Positions 1-9,900 of a stretch of 64,000 nt of DNA are shown here, piece by piece. Position 1 is the stretch's first letter. Each line of letters opens with the position of its first letter. The notes under the pieces were generated by a model that was given only the letters and a program-made list of their open reading frames with translations, had not been told where the DNA came from and made no database searches. The stretch comes from G963676655 sp963676655 (GTDB taxonomy: Bacteria; Verrucomicrobiota; Lentisphaeria; Victivallales; Victivallaceae). The position numbers were made by a program, and so were the translations under genes. Where the stretch lies: NCBI GenBank assembly GCA_963676655.2, contig CAXXKX010000003.1, positions 3,534,001 through 3,598,000 on the forward strand, written 5' to 3'.

Positions 1-573
1 GTTTCCACCAATTCAACCGGGATGCTGGAAAAATTGATAGAAGCTGTCAAAATCCAGGGCGGAACGAAACTGGGCATTATCAGCGGACAATCAGACATGG
101 ATAATCCCCGGGAAAGCGGCGAAATCGAACGGCATGAATTTTATCTCAAAATGTTTAACGCGCTGGAAGCGGCTGGAATCGAAAATCGTCCGGAATGGAA
201 TTATTTCCCGTATGGTAATAGTAGCAATGCTTTTCTGGAATCGAAAAAATACAATCACTTCGCGTATGAGGCTTTTAATAAAATCTGGTCCAACAAGGAA
301 AAGCCCGATTGCCTGTTCGTCTATCCAGACGACCTGATCATGGGAACGGTTCTCGCGGTCACCACCCATAATATTAAAGTACCGGATGACCTGAAGTTGA
401 TAATGCATCGTAACGCCGGTAATGAGGTATTGTGTCCGCTGCCGTGTTATTTTATCGAAAACAGCGTTATTGATATGGCCCGGGGATTGGTACAGTTGAT
501 AATTGACCAGTTTGATGGTAAAGAAATCAATCAAACTGAAATTGAATATGATCTGGTTAAACATCAACCTTGA
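1..573 (+). CDS. LacI/GntR-type transcriptional regulator, C-terminal sensor domain (partial)
   Basis: The frame is open from base 1, so the N-terminal DNA-binding domain lies outside the window; about 190 residues remain. The visible part looks like the second half of a periplasmic-binding-protein-fold sensor: a stretch reading KLGIISGQSD, a PDCLFVYPDDLIMGTV segment (the usual 'which nucleotide-binding-like strand then DD' of LacI-type sensors), then a VPDDLKLIMHRN segment and a short C-terminal tail. The family binds a sugar and controls nearby catabolic genes, which fits the glycan enzymes downstream. The stop lies 13 bases before the first pseudopilin start, suggesting one transcript. Assignment to LacI/GntR rather than a free binding protein is inferred from the lack of a visible lipobox and the context. 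Confidence 0.65.
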   Translation, partial: VSTNSTGMLEKLIEAVKIQGGTKLGIISGQSDMDNPRESGEIERHEFYLKMFNALEAAGIENRPEWNYFPYGNSSNAFLESKKYNHFAYEAFNKIWSNKEKPDCLFVYPDDLIMGTVLAVTTHNIKVPDDLKLIMHRNAGNEVLCPLPCYFIENSVIDMARGLVQLIIDQFDGKEINQTEIEYDLVKHQP

Positions 574-586
574 AAGGAGAAAGAAA

Positions 587-1324
587 ATGAGCAGGAAATA
601 CATTTTCACTCTAATTGAACTTTTGGTTGTAATAGCTATCATTGCCATCTTGGCCAGCATGCTCCTGCCGGCATTAAATCAGGCAAGAGAAAAAGCAAGG
701 GGCATCAAATGCTTGTCAAACCTGAAACAGCTGGGAATGGTACTTAACTATTACGCGTCTGACAATGAAGACTGGTTTCCATTAGTTAATCTGAATTCTG
801 CAACTGGCGAAAGCCTGCCGGGTAATGAAGTAACCTGGGTCGGGAAGACCGTCGGCTACTCCGCATATCAGTATAATAACGTCTGGGGCTACGGCGGCGC
901 GGATAAAGCGCATAATACCATCTACTGGTGCCCGAGCGACGTCAGGAACCCGTCCATGCCGACTACCTCAATCCAATCGAACGGAGTGCCGGACAACGGA
1001 AAGGGCGTAAGCTATTTACCTCCGCAGGGATTTGATACCTGGCCGTCGGAATGGGGTTGCACCATCGGGCATAAATTATCGGTACTGCGATTTGCCTCGA
1101 AAAATGCGGCACTGGTGGAAGCCTGGAACACATCAGGATACGGTAATTTCTGTTTTCGCTACAGTATGGATGATATTCGCTACCGGCACAGCAGCAACCG
1201 TCAGTTCAACGTGATTTACGCCGACGGGCATGCCGGATCAAAAATGGAATACCCGTCCGCATACAACAGCGCGACCAGACCTGACTATTTCTGGGGTTTC
1301 CAACGCCTCGGTTACGGATATTAA
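587..1324 (+). CDS. Pseudopilin-like protein (N-terminal methylation motif, H-Xn-DG tail)
   Basis: A 245-aa protein starting MSRKYIFTLIELL. The chosen ATG has an AAAGGAG ribosome site 5-8 bases upstream; a longer in-frame start at 503 would overlap the regulator and is unlikely. Residues 7-30 are the hydrophobic type IV pilin/type II secretion pseudopilin helix, with the conserved Glu five residues after the processing point, followed by ASMLLPALNQAREKA. The tail carries H-X11-DG, a variant of the H-X9-DG motif of PVC-group pseudopilins. The residue before the processed Phe is Ile, not the usual Gly. Such proteins are multiplied in Lentisphaerota and sit beside regulators and glycan enzymes; their exact role (surface or secretion-associated) is not known. 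Confidence 0.85.
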   Translation: MSRKYIFTLIELLVVIAIIAILASMLLPALNQAREKARGIKCLSNLKQLGMVLNYYASDNEDWFPLVNLNSATGESLPGNEVTWVGKTVGYSAYQYNNVWGYGGADKAHNTIYWCPSDVRNPSMPTTSIQSNGVPDNGKGVSYLPPQGFDTWPSEWGCTIGHKLSVLRFASKNAALVEAWNTSGYGNFCFRYSMDDIRYRHSSNRQFNVIYADGHAGSKMEYPSAYNSATRPDYFWGFQRLGYGY

Positions 1325-1362
1325 AAGCGATATTTCAAATAAACTAAAAAAAGGAATTAACG

Positions 1363-2064
1363 ATGACCAGGGCAAGATTTTTTACCTTGATCGAATTGCT
1401 GGTTGTGATAGCCATCATCGCGATTCTCGCTTCAATGCTGCTGCCGGCACTGAACCAGGCCCGGGAGAAAGCCAAAAGCATCAAATGTACCAGCAACTTC
1501 AAGCAATGGGGGACTTATCAGGCCGTCTACAGTCAGGATTCAGATGATTATACCTTAATCAACACTCCTTCCTCGGAAGGACACGCCGGCTATCAATGGT
1601 ATAAAGCCATATCCAATTGGATGCCTTACCACAAGGCTTTCGACAACTGGTACTTGACCGGAATCACCAATTGGGGGATTTGGAAATGTCCGTCAAATGT
1701 TGAACAGCGTTATCTGGCAAAAGCCCTTAACTACGGTCAGGCAAACGGTTCCTACGGGGTCAACGGTTATGATGATCAAACATATCAATGGAGCAATTCA
1801 AAGCTTGCCCACATCAATTACCCGGGAGAGCTCTACGCAATGCTTGAGTCACAATATATAACCAGGATGGAACCGTGGGGTAACAGCGGGGCCTATCCGA
1901 GTCAGGTGGTATATCGCCATTCAAACGGCTGTAACGCATTGTGTGCGGACGGTCATGTCAAACAGAATAAAGGACTTCTGTATGGCAGGGGCGGCTATAC
2001 AGGCGGCCCGTCCAGTCATGCTGATTCATATAACAACGGGCACGGCTGGTACAGCAGAAAATAA
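1363..2064 (+). CDS. Pseudopilin-like protein, paralogue of the preceding gene
   Basis: A 233-aa protein starting MTRARFFTLIELL with an AAAGGA ribosome site at about 1349. The first 35 residues are nearly identical to the preceding gene (same LVVIAIIAILASMLLPALNQAREKA core), after which the sequences diverge apart from a SIKCTSNFKQWG segment and a C-terminal H-X9-DG motif (RHSNGCNALCADGH), an exact match to the known PVC pseudopilin signature. The gap to the first pseudopilin is 38 bases, so they are probably co-transcribed. Again Phe, not Gly, precedes the processed Phe. Tandem duplication followed by divergence of the globular part is the simplest history. Confidence 0.85.
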   Translation: MTRARFFTLIELLVVIAIIAILASMLLPALNQAREKAKSIKCTSNFKQWGTYQAVYSQDSDDYTLINTPSSEGHAGYQWYKAISNWMPYHKAFDNWYLTGITNWGIWKCPSNVEQRYLAKALNYGQANGSYGVNGYDDQTYQWSNSKLAHINYPGELYAMLESQYITRMEPWGNSGAYPSQVVYRHSNGCNALCADGHVKQNKGLLYGRGGYTGGPSSHADSYNNGHGWYSRK

Positions 2065-2126
2065 AGGTTGATATCAAGTTGAATGAACATTGAATGAGAA
2101 ATATAATAGAAATCAGGAACAGTTTT

Positions 2127-4370
2127 ATGCATAGATTCGTTATCGCGTGGATTTTGCTTTTCAGCTTGAAAATTCCAGCTCAGGCAAACGAAAAAACATT
2201 ACCGGAATTGAACTGGGAACAGCGGTCGGACTGGCTGAATGTAAAAAAAGACGTTACTCCGCAAGCGGTTGGCGACGGCAAAGCGGATGATACCGCCGCG
2301 ATCCAGGCGGCACTGGACAAATTACCGAGGCGCGCCAATGGCTCAAAAGGGGTTTTTCTGCCTGCCGGAACTTATCGGATCACCAAAACTCTGACCAACA
2401 AGATACAAAATATCGCAGGGATTTTCATTGTCGGAACCGGACGTAATACTAAAATTGTCTGGGACGGGCCGCAGGACGGCGTCATGTTCCGTAGCAACGG
2501 AATTCACCGTTACCGGGTAACCGGCATAATCTGGGACGGACGCAACAAGGCCGCGGTCGGATTTGATCATCGGGCCGATAAGCGGTATGAAACCAGGGTG
2601 AGACACCAGAGTGAAGCATTTCTTAACTTTACCGATACCGGCATCAGGGTCGGCTACAAGCAGAAGGTTGCGAGCGCTGAAATGATTTATGAGAACCTGT
2701 TGTTTGAAAACTGCAAAAAGAACGGGATTTCTTTTCTGGCCTGGAACGATTATGATAATACGATCACCGGCTGCGGATTTTATAAATGCGGCACCGCGGT
2801 CAACGTGGTTAGAGGCAATATTTATCTGCGTGACAGTCATTTTGAGGAAAGCTCCGTTGCCGATCTGAACCTTACCACCCATTCTCATTCGGTCCGCCGC
2901 TGTACTTCACTCAATTCAAATATGTTCATCACCAGCCCTCACGGTTCCAGTTCCCAGGAAGTGGTTGTCGAAGACTGCCGGGTATCCGGTTGGAAAGACC
3001 CGGACGGGGCAATCGTCACCAGGCTGCGGGGACCTAACCTGATTTTCGATACCGTTTTCAGTAATCCGCCGAATAACGCGCCGCCGATATATCTGGCCAA
3101 TGGAAAACATATGCAGCAGTTGCTGATTGTCTCTAACAACTCTTATGAAGGATGCGCCAAACAGGTTAATCCGGGAGTTAAATCACGCATAACGGAAATT
3201 CCCAAAGGAACTATGGGCGGCGTGATCAAGGGCCCGGAACAAACTTTTTTACGTGACAAATGGCGCATTCCCGGTAAAGTGTTCGACGTCACAAAATTCG
3301 GCGGCAGGCCCAATGACCGGGGCGACGACACTGCCGCGATCCGGGCCGCTATCGCTGCCGCTGCCAAGCATGGCAACGATGCGATAGCCTATCTTCCGAC
3401 CGGATATTATATCGTCTCCGACACCATCGTCATCAAAGGCGCGAAATACTTTGTCGGGGGCAGCGGTGTCAGTACAATCATTCAGTGGCGAGGTAAAGCC
3501 GACGGCACCGTATTCAAGATTGAAAACCCGCAGGATATCGTTCTTGAACACTTCCAGATAAAAGCCGACAATAAAATACTGCCGGCTTTATGCATGATTT
3601 CCCAGTTAGGTACAAAAGACGGCAGCAAAATGACCTATGACGGTGTCTACGTCGGCGGTTCGTGGCTGAAAGGCATAAAGAGCACTCGCGGTCTGGAATG
3701 CGTCGGACTCGGGCCAAAGGATTCCGTGCTGATGCCGCATTTTGACGGCTCGATGAAATTTGTGAATTGTTCGAACGCCGAAATTCTAGTCGGAGTCAAC
3801 TATGACGGGGTTTTAAAAGTAGAAGGCAGGGAACCGGAAAAAAAGAGTTTTGTGGGGATTCTTACCCGGGTGTGTTCGGGCAACGCCTACGATGTGATCG
3901 TCAAGGATTCGCAAAACCTGGTAATCGGGGATTTTTATACCGAACAGACCAAACGTTATCTGAATATGTCTGGCAATAAAGGCGACACTCCCGGCGCGGT
4001 GGTCATTCAGGGAGCCAAGACCGGAACAGAGAATTATGACAGTTTCCTGATCGATAATTATCGCGGCTTGCTCTTTTACGGCAGTGCGCAATTCTGTTAC
4101 AAATCACCAATCGTTACCCAAAAAGGGCAAAATCCGGTCGATCTTATGTTTGTCGGCAATATGTTCTGGGACAAAGACCCGGTCTACAAAATAACCGGCA
4201 ATGGCAAATTGATTCTGATTGAAAACGTGGTAGTCGGTAAACAAAAACATTCTTTAGCCAATAAATATACCCCGGACGACTTGAAAAAGGCGGCGGCCGG
4301 GCTGGATTATCTGAGGAAACTCGGAAGGCGTGATTTGAAAATGAATTATCCTGAAGTGGAGGTTAAATAA
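2127..4370 (+). CDS. Secreted pectate-lyase-3-type double beta-helix protein
   Basis: A 747-aa protein. The ATG at 2127 gives a clean signal peptide (MHRFVIAWILLFSLKIPAQA) and has AGGAA 7 bases upstream; an in-frame ATG at 2094 adds 11 residues but lacks a ribosome site. Two pectate-lyase-3-like segments are visible, each with the family's opening GDGKADDTAAIQAAL / RGDDTAAIRAAI motif followed by a FLPAGTYRIT / YLPTGYYIVS strand: one near residues 35-110, the second near 390-440. The family forms right-handed parallel beta-helices acting on uronic-acid polysaccharides or carrying glycan binding. Catalytic residues cannot be assigned by eye. It is paralogous to the 10270-12534 gene. It overlaps nothing and ends 4 bases before the esterase start. 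Confidence 0.8.
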   Translation: MHRFVIAWILLFSLKIPAQANEKTLPELNWEQRSDWLNVKKDVTPQAVGDGKADDTAAIQAALDKLPRRANGSKGVFLPAGTYRITKTLTNKIQNIAGIFIVGTGRNTKIVWDGPQDGVMFRSNGIHRYRVTGIIWDGRNKAAVGFDHRADKRYETRVRHQSEAFLNFTDTGIRVGYKQKVASAEMIYENLLFENCKKNGISFLAWNDYDNTITGCGFYKCGTAVNVVRGNIYLRDSHFEESSVADLNLTTHSHSVRRCTSLNSNMFITSPHGSSSQEVVVEDCRVSGWKDPDGAIVTRLRGPNLIFDTVFSNPPNNAPPIYLANGKHMQQLLIVSNNSYEGCAKQVNPGVKSRITEIPKGTMGGVIKGPEQTFLRDKWRIPGKVFDVTKFGGRPNDRGDDTAAIRAAIAAAAKHGNDAIAYLPTGYYIVSDTIVIKGAKYFVGGSGVSTIIQWRGKADGTVFKIENPQDIVLEHFQIKADNKILPALCMISQLGTKDGSKMTYDGVYVGGSWLKGIKSTRGLECVGLGPKDSVLMPHFDGSMKFVNCSNAEILVGVNYDGVLKVEGREPEKKSFVGILTRVCSGNAYDVIVKDSQNLVIGDFYTEQTKRYLNMSGNKGDTPGAVVIQGAKTGTENYDSFLIDNYRGLLFYGSAQFCYKSPIVTQKGQNPVDLMFVGNMFWDKDPVYKITGNGKLILIENVVVGKQKHSLANKYTPDDLKKAAAGLDYLRKLGRRDLKMNYPEVEVK

Positions 4371-4374
4371 TCAT

Positions 4375-5979
4375 ATGCTGGGTTCCTTGAAATATTTTTT
4401 CGTTGCGGCCGGTTGTATCGGTCTGAGCAGTCTTGCATTCGCTGAGATCAAGACAAATCCGTTGTTCAGCGACGGCATGGTCCTGCAGCGGAATATGAAA
4501 GTCCCGGTTTGGGGACGTGCAAATCCGAATGAGAAGGTCACAGTAAGTTTTGCCGGACAGAAAAAAGCAACTGTATGCGATAAAGACGGACGCTGGCGCA
4601 TTGATCTCGAACCGCTTAAGGCAAACAGCAACGCGACGCAAATGATTATTACCGCCGGGACCGACAGGAAATTAATCAAAGATGTTCTGGTCGGGGAAGT
4701 ATGGCTCGGCAGCGGCCAGTCAAATATGGATTACAAGCTAAACTGGCTGAAAAGCCCGCGCAATCCTAAGAAGCCGTATCCCGCCGGGGACTATATCAAG
4801 AAAGAACTCAGTTCCGCGTCTGATCCGTTGTTCAGGCATATCACCGTCAATCATCAGGTATCGGCTTACAGACCGGCGGAGGATTTCAAAGGCAAATGGA
4901 TTGACTCAAAACCGGGCAATAACGAGGACTTTTCCGGCACCGGTTATTTTTTCGGGCGTGAATTGCGCCGGAAACTCAAGGTTCCGGTCGGCTTCATCAA
5001 ATGTGCCTGGGGCGCGACCGGCGTTCAACCCTGGACCCCGGCTTCCGGCTATCAGCAGGACAAGGAATTAACTTACTTCTTTAAAAGAAACTATCATGAC
5101 ATCCTGAAAAAAGTTCCCGAATGGGATCAGGCAAAAGTCGATGCCACGTTTGATGCAGCAATGAAAAAGTGGCTGGCAAATGGAAAAAAAGGCCGAAAAC
5201 CTTTTAAACGTCCTCGCTGGGATAAGAGCGCGCAGTTACCGTCTACTCTCTTTAAAGGCATGGTTTCAACGGTTATTCCCTATGCCGTAAAAGGCGTAAT
5301 CTGGTATCAGGGCGAAAGCAACCGCGGCATGAAATCGGCGTTTTACGGCAAACTCTTCGAAGCCCTTATCAAGGCATGGCGGCAGGAGTGGGGCCAGGGC
5401 GAGTTCCCGTTTATTTACGCTCAGTTGGCGGCGTATTACCAACCGGGCGACAAATCACAAAACGCCATCGGTTGGATCGGTATCTGTGAAGCGCAGCGGC
5501 GCGCTCTGAAACTCCCGAATACCGGTATGGCCGTGCAGATCGATATCGGCGACGCCACCAATATTCATCCGAAAAACAAAATTGATCTGGCAAAACGACT
5601 GGCGCTTTGGGCCTACTCACTGGCTTACGGCATGAAGCTTCCAGCCGTAAGCGGACCGCTGTATAAAAGTAGCGAGATCAAGGGAAATAAGGTCATCATA
5701 ACTTTCGACCATGCCGGTTCCGGCTTGATGACCGGACATAAAAAGGATATGGACACCACCGTTCAGACCAATGAAAAATTGCAGTTTTTCGAGCTTCGCG
5801 ACAACGCAGGCAAATGGCATCCGGCGGAAGCGGAAATTACCGGCAAGGCCACAGTTGAAGTATCTGCCCCTGACGTTAAAGAACCTGTAGCGGCCCGCTA
5901 TGGTTGGGCCTCAAATCCGGTCGGAGCTAATCTTTACAACAAAGAAGGCCTTCCGGCATCATTGTTCACAACAGAGTAA
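4375..5979 (+). CDS. Sialate O-acetylesterase-like SGNH carbohydrate esterase
   Basis: A 534-aa protein with a signal peptide (MLGSLKYFFVAAGCIGLSSLAFA). After an N-terminal beta domain (NPLFSDGMVLQR...VPVWGRA, typical of this family) comes the nucleophile block GEVWLGSGQSNM with Ser at about residue 116, then VIWYQGESN, the second conserved block, and a DATNIHPKNK segment supplying the catalytic His. These are the SASA-domain signatures of SGNH esterases that remove O-acetyl groups from sialic acids or plant glycans. Length matches the family. The gene begins 4 bases after the beta-helix gene, so deacetylation of the same substrate is the likely role; the actual substrate cannot be read from sequence. 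Confidence 0.9.
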   Translation: MLGSLKYFFVAAGCIGLSSLAFAEIKTNPLFSDGMVLQRNMKVPVWGRANPNEKVTVSFAGQKKATVCDKDGRWRIDLEPLKANSNATQMIITAGTDRKLIKDVLVGEVWLGSGQSNMDYKLNWLKSPRNPKKPYPAGDYIKKELSSASDPLFRHITVNHQVSAYRPAEDFKGKWIDSKPGNNEDFSGTGYFFGRELRRKLKVPVGFIKCAWGATGVQPWTPASGYQQDKELTYFFKRNYHDILKKVPEWDQAKVDATFDAAMKKWLANGKKGRKPFKRPRWDKSAQLPSTLFKGMVSTVIPYAVKGVIWYQGESNRGMKSAFYGKLFEALIKAWRQEWGQGEFPFIYAQLAAYYQPGDKSQNAIGWIGICEAQRRALKLPNTGMAVQIDIGDATNIHPKNKIDLAKRLALWAYSLAYGMKLPAVSGPLYKSSEIKGNKVIITFDHAGSGLMTGHKKDMDTTVQTNEKLQFFELRDNAGKWHPAEAEITGKATVEVSAPDVKEPVAARYGWASNPVGANLYNKEGLPASLFTTE

Positions 5980-6024
5980 AAATTTATATTTTCAAAATAG
6001 ATAAATAATAAGGAGACAGACAAA

Positions 6025-6879
6025 ATGAAAATTTCGGTTGAAAAAAGTAAACGTATTATGACGGGAATTCTCCTGGCGTCCGGAGCAACCATGTTTGCCG
6101 GAAAAGTCCTGGAATGTGATTTTCAGGACAAACTGAATTTTGAAAACGAAACCGTGAAAGTACAACCGTTCCGGTACTCGACCGGCAAAGTTGTTCCGCA
6201 AAAAGGCTTTTGGATCGTCGAACAGGGACCAGGAGCTAGACCGGGACATATCGGCGGTGCGATCATCACTCCGAAATCCGCGGCCAAATCATGGGGGGCA
6301 ATGTATAAAGACGGCAAACTCAACGGCGCGTTTTCATTCTTTATGAGTGATTCAAATGGACTCAACCCGAAAACCCCGCATAATTCGATTCGCCCGATCG
6401 ACCTGGATAACCGTCAGAAAAAAGGTCTGCGCCTGGTTATTCTGAACATCAATAATTCAATCGGTTGTGAAATGTTGTCGCCCAAAGACGGCTTTATTTT
6501 TCCAAACGGGAAAAAACTTAACCATTTTATTTTTTCCGGCAAAGCGGCCATGGCACCAAACGCTCCTTGTCACATTGCCGTGACCTTCAGCACCGCGGCT
6601 GACGGCATGACCACCGGCAAGCTCTATTGCAAACCCGGTACGGATGCCATTGTCCCGGAAAAAGACAAACCGCAGGCCACGATCAAGTTCAAACTCAATC
6701 CCGAAGTAGTCAAGGCCGGCTTCTTTCCCGGAACATTTCGTTACGGGAAAATGACCAATATTGGTAAAGCTCCTTTGGAACAGCGTTTTGCCAGGTTGGC
6801 GCTTTACGATTCGGTTCCGCAGGAATTACCCGGATTTGATGTTGAATTTGCGTCCGGCAAGGTCGAAAAAAAAAAGTAA
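6025..6879 (+). CDS. Secreted LamG-like protein; zero-frame product of a candidate -1 frameshift gene
   Basis: A 284-aa protein with AAGGAGA upstream and a signal-like start (GILLASGATMFAG). The body resembles a concanavalin/LamG beta-sandwich: an ECDFQDKLNFEN opening and an FARLALYDSVPQEL closing strand. It ends in a Lys-rich tail at a run of ten A (6866-6875), where the last codons read A-AAA-AAG immediately before TAA. The -1 frame is open straight through into the next gene, without any start codon until 7101, and a stem-loop lies 6 bases after the slippery site. I infer that ribosomes either stop here or shift to give a 1411-aa fusion. A plain homopolymer error or mutation is the alternative. 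Confidence 0.7.
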   Translation: MKISVEKSKRIMTGILLASGATMFAGKVLECDFQDKLNFENETVKVQPFRYSTGKVVPQKGFWIVEQGPGARPGHIGGAIITPKSAAKSWGAMYKDGKLNGAFSFFMSDSNGLNPKTPHNSIRPIDLDNRQKKGLRLVILNINNSIGCEMLSPKDGFIFPNGKKLNHFIFSGKAAMAPNAPCHIAVTFSTAADGMTTGKLYCKPGTDAIVPEKDKPQATIKFKLNPEVVKAGFFPGTFRYGKMTNIGKAPLEQRFARLALYDSVPQELPGFDVEFASGKVEKKK

Positions 6880-6918
6880 CTGAAGCAACTGAACCGAAGC
6901 GCCGCCCGGCAGTTGCTT
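6866..6918 (+). promoter_or_regulatory. Candidate programmed -1 ribosomal frameshift signal
   Basis: The heptamer A_AAA_AAG lies at 6870-6876 in the correct phase for -1 slippage, directly before the TAA at 6877. Nine perfect base pairs (AAGCAACTG at 6883-6891 with CAGTTGCTT at 6910-6918), extendable by CCG/CGG, form a stem-loop after a 6-base spacer. An AAGG Shine-Dalgarno-like motif lies 7 bases upstream. All three parts match the E. coli dnaX-type arrangement (established knowledge). Function here is inference. Confidence 0.6.
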
Positions 6919-9900
6919 TCATTGGTTCCACAGGTGGTCGACTTGGTTTTCATCTGGCAAGGATTCTGGATAAAGACGGATTCACGGTTAATGATCTGCC
7001 CCGAAGCACGCTGCATGGACATCCCCTTCGCTGGAATCAAATCAAAAACTACAATGTCCTTGTAATTTCCGGGCTCGGCGAGTCCAACGCCGATAAATCT
7101 TTGACCAACTACAACAAAGAAACCGCTCTCGTGCTGCGAAAATTCCTGGACGCCGGGGGCGGTATTTTAATGCTTGGACACTTCGGGCAGCGTCAGACCG
7201 AAATAACGCCTCAGGAAGTATTCCTGAAACCATTGGGCCTCCAACCGGTTTGGATGGAAATGCCCATCAATAAAAAATCCGTGGTAGCCACCCCCTGGCA
7301 GGTGGATTTTGGTTATACTACCGACATCAAGGATTCACCGATAACCAAAGGCGTGAAAGCCCTCTGGTATCCCGCGCCGAAAACCCGGATCGGCGATCAG
7401 CATCATTCCCTTACTTTTACCACTGACAAAAACTGGAAGACAGCGGTCACCGGGGGTAAAGACTCCACCACGACTTACAACGTCAAAGGGTCGCACACTT
7501 CTGTTTCCGGTGAAAAACACAAACCGACCTGGGAAAAAGACATGCCGCTGGTTGCATTACGAACCGTGGGTCCCGGCCGAATCGTCTATCTGGGCATTAC
7601 CCATGAATATATCCAGGGACGATACGCTCACTCGGTTCTTGAAGACATCGTTCTGAACAAAGGCATCGGCTACCGGCGTTCTGACGGCTTGAAGCTGTTG
7701 GAAAACTCATTGCGCTGGCTGGCGGAACCCTCCGATAAAAGCCGCAAACTCGGCGGCGCTTCAACCAACAAAAATCTGCTGTTAGATCCGGAAAAAGTCG
7801 TTTACGGCAAACCGTTCAACTGGGACGTGCAACACGATTTCCGCCAAACCAGAGAGGATATGCCAGGCCTGATCGGGGCGCGAACCGCGTATTCCTCCGG
7901 CAAAGGCACGGTTGAACAATGGATCAAGGCCGCGAAAAAACTGGGGCTGAAATTTATTGTTTTTCTGGAAGAATACAGCAAACTTAAACCGGAAGATTTC
8001 GACAAACTCAAAGCCGAGTGCGTGAAATACTCAAATGATAAGTTTGCCGCGTTCCCCGGCTTTACCATTGATGACGAGATCGGCAACCATTATTACTATT
8101 TCGGCAACGCCATTCCATTACCCGGTCCGAATCTGATTGACGCGGAGAAAAAAGAATTCATCTCATACGATCCGGCCCTCGGCGGACACGTCAAAGGGCA
8201 ACTCGGAATGACTTCTCTGCGTTTTGCCACCGGAATGTGTATTTCCAAAATGACTTCCGGAAATTATCTGTTCACCAAAGACGCCGCGCCGTTTTCCAAC
8301 TGGTTCGGCAATTGGAACTCGATGGCGGTGTTGACTTCGTTTGACGGCAAACTCGAAGAATTCGTGTTTGACGATTACCGGAAAATAGTCAACGCCGGCC
8401 AGGGCCCGACGCCGCTGGCGCTGACCTTTGTCAATGATCCGGCCAAAATCGGCGAAGCCAAATGGCGCACCGTTTACAAATCAACCGACGGTAATATCGT
8501 AAATCTCAAAACATTTTTCAATCGTCACAAATTTTATCCGCAAAATCCCTGCGCCAACTACATTAGCAGCGGACCCCGGATCGACAGCTGGAACTTTGTC
8601 GGCTCGCGAGATTACGAAGGCAACAGTCGTGGCGATTACCTCTGGAACAATTACCGCTGGATCATCCGGGGAACGGTCAGTTCGGATGTGCCGCTGAAAG
8701 AAGTCCGGGTCTGGGACGGCGTCAAGCTCTTCCGGCGTTTTCTGCCGAAGGGCAAAAAGAAGTTCACTTTCGATCTCGACCTGACCCATAATCAGCAACA
8801 CTATCCGCTGCTTGAAGTTATCGACGAAAATGGCGGCATCGCGATCAGCCGGGAACACTGGGACCGCAACCACCGGCTCGAAGAGTTCAACTGCGGCGAC
8901 CGCAACAACCAGTTATCTTACAGCAAAATGATCGACAGCAAAGGCTATCAGGTTATGGTTGGAAACAACCGAACTCTCGGGACACCGTACAAACGCATCT
9001 GGAGTCTAGCTCTGTCCGGTCAGCCGCATGAAGTTTTCAGGACGGTTGCCGGATTTGACGGCGGCAGATCATACGGCCCTAAATTCTACGCAAATCCGCG
9101 ATTTATCGCCAAAGACGGCACTAAAACATCGTTACCGCAGATTACCGAATCCCGCCGTCGGCTGCACTCGTTCGACATAGCGATCGGCGACGGCATTTTT
9201 AAATACGATTTCACCGACAATATCCGGGTTGCTAACGTCTGGCATACGGTCTGGAAAACCAAACCGAACGAATATTTTGATGTATATTACAGAATGCACT
9301 ATTTTCAGCTCGATCCGGACCGGCCCATCGGCGCGCTGTTGAAATGCCATAAAATCACGTTGAAAAAGGATCTGCCGAACAACGGAGTCGCGCTCGGTAA
9401 TTTCATGCGTCCGCGCGATTCAAAACAGTATGCTTTACGCGGCGCGAAAGGCGGTTTCTGGGCCGGGGCGTTCTCCATCTCCAAAACTCCGCAGCCGGCA
9501 GATGTTGATTTCGGTTTGAATTCCTATGCCGCCATGTTCGATTCATCCAACGGCGGTGCGGCGGTTTATCCGATGCTCGACGGTCTGAAAGGTCATTTGC
9601 GCATGGACCGGATCAACAGTTTCTTCTCGATGAATCTGCCGGCTGAACTGACGCCGCAGAAGGCCGGGGAATCGGTCGAATTCAAGATGCTCTATGTCGG
9701 GACTCCAGCCAGGCCGCCGCATCCATTGAAGAACAACAGTTTCTTTGAAAAATTCTACCGGCAGCTTGGACTTGACGGCGGCAAAGGTGGTTATAAACTG
9801 GATATCCGGTCCGGTAAAGTTCTCGGACAGCGGTATATTCTCCGGGTGGACGGCAGCCGGGATAAATGTTTCAGCGCGAAGATCAGCGGTAAACTGGTGG

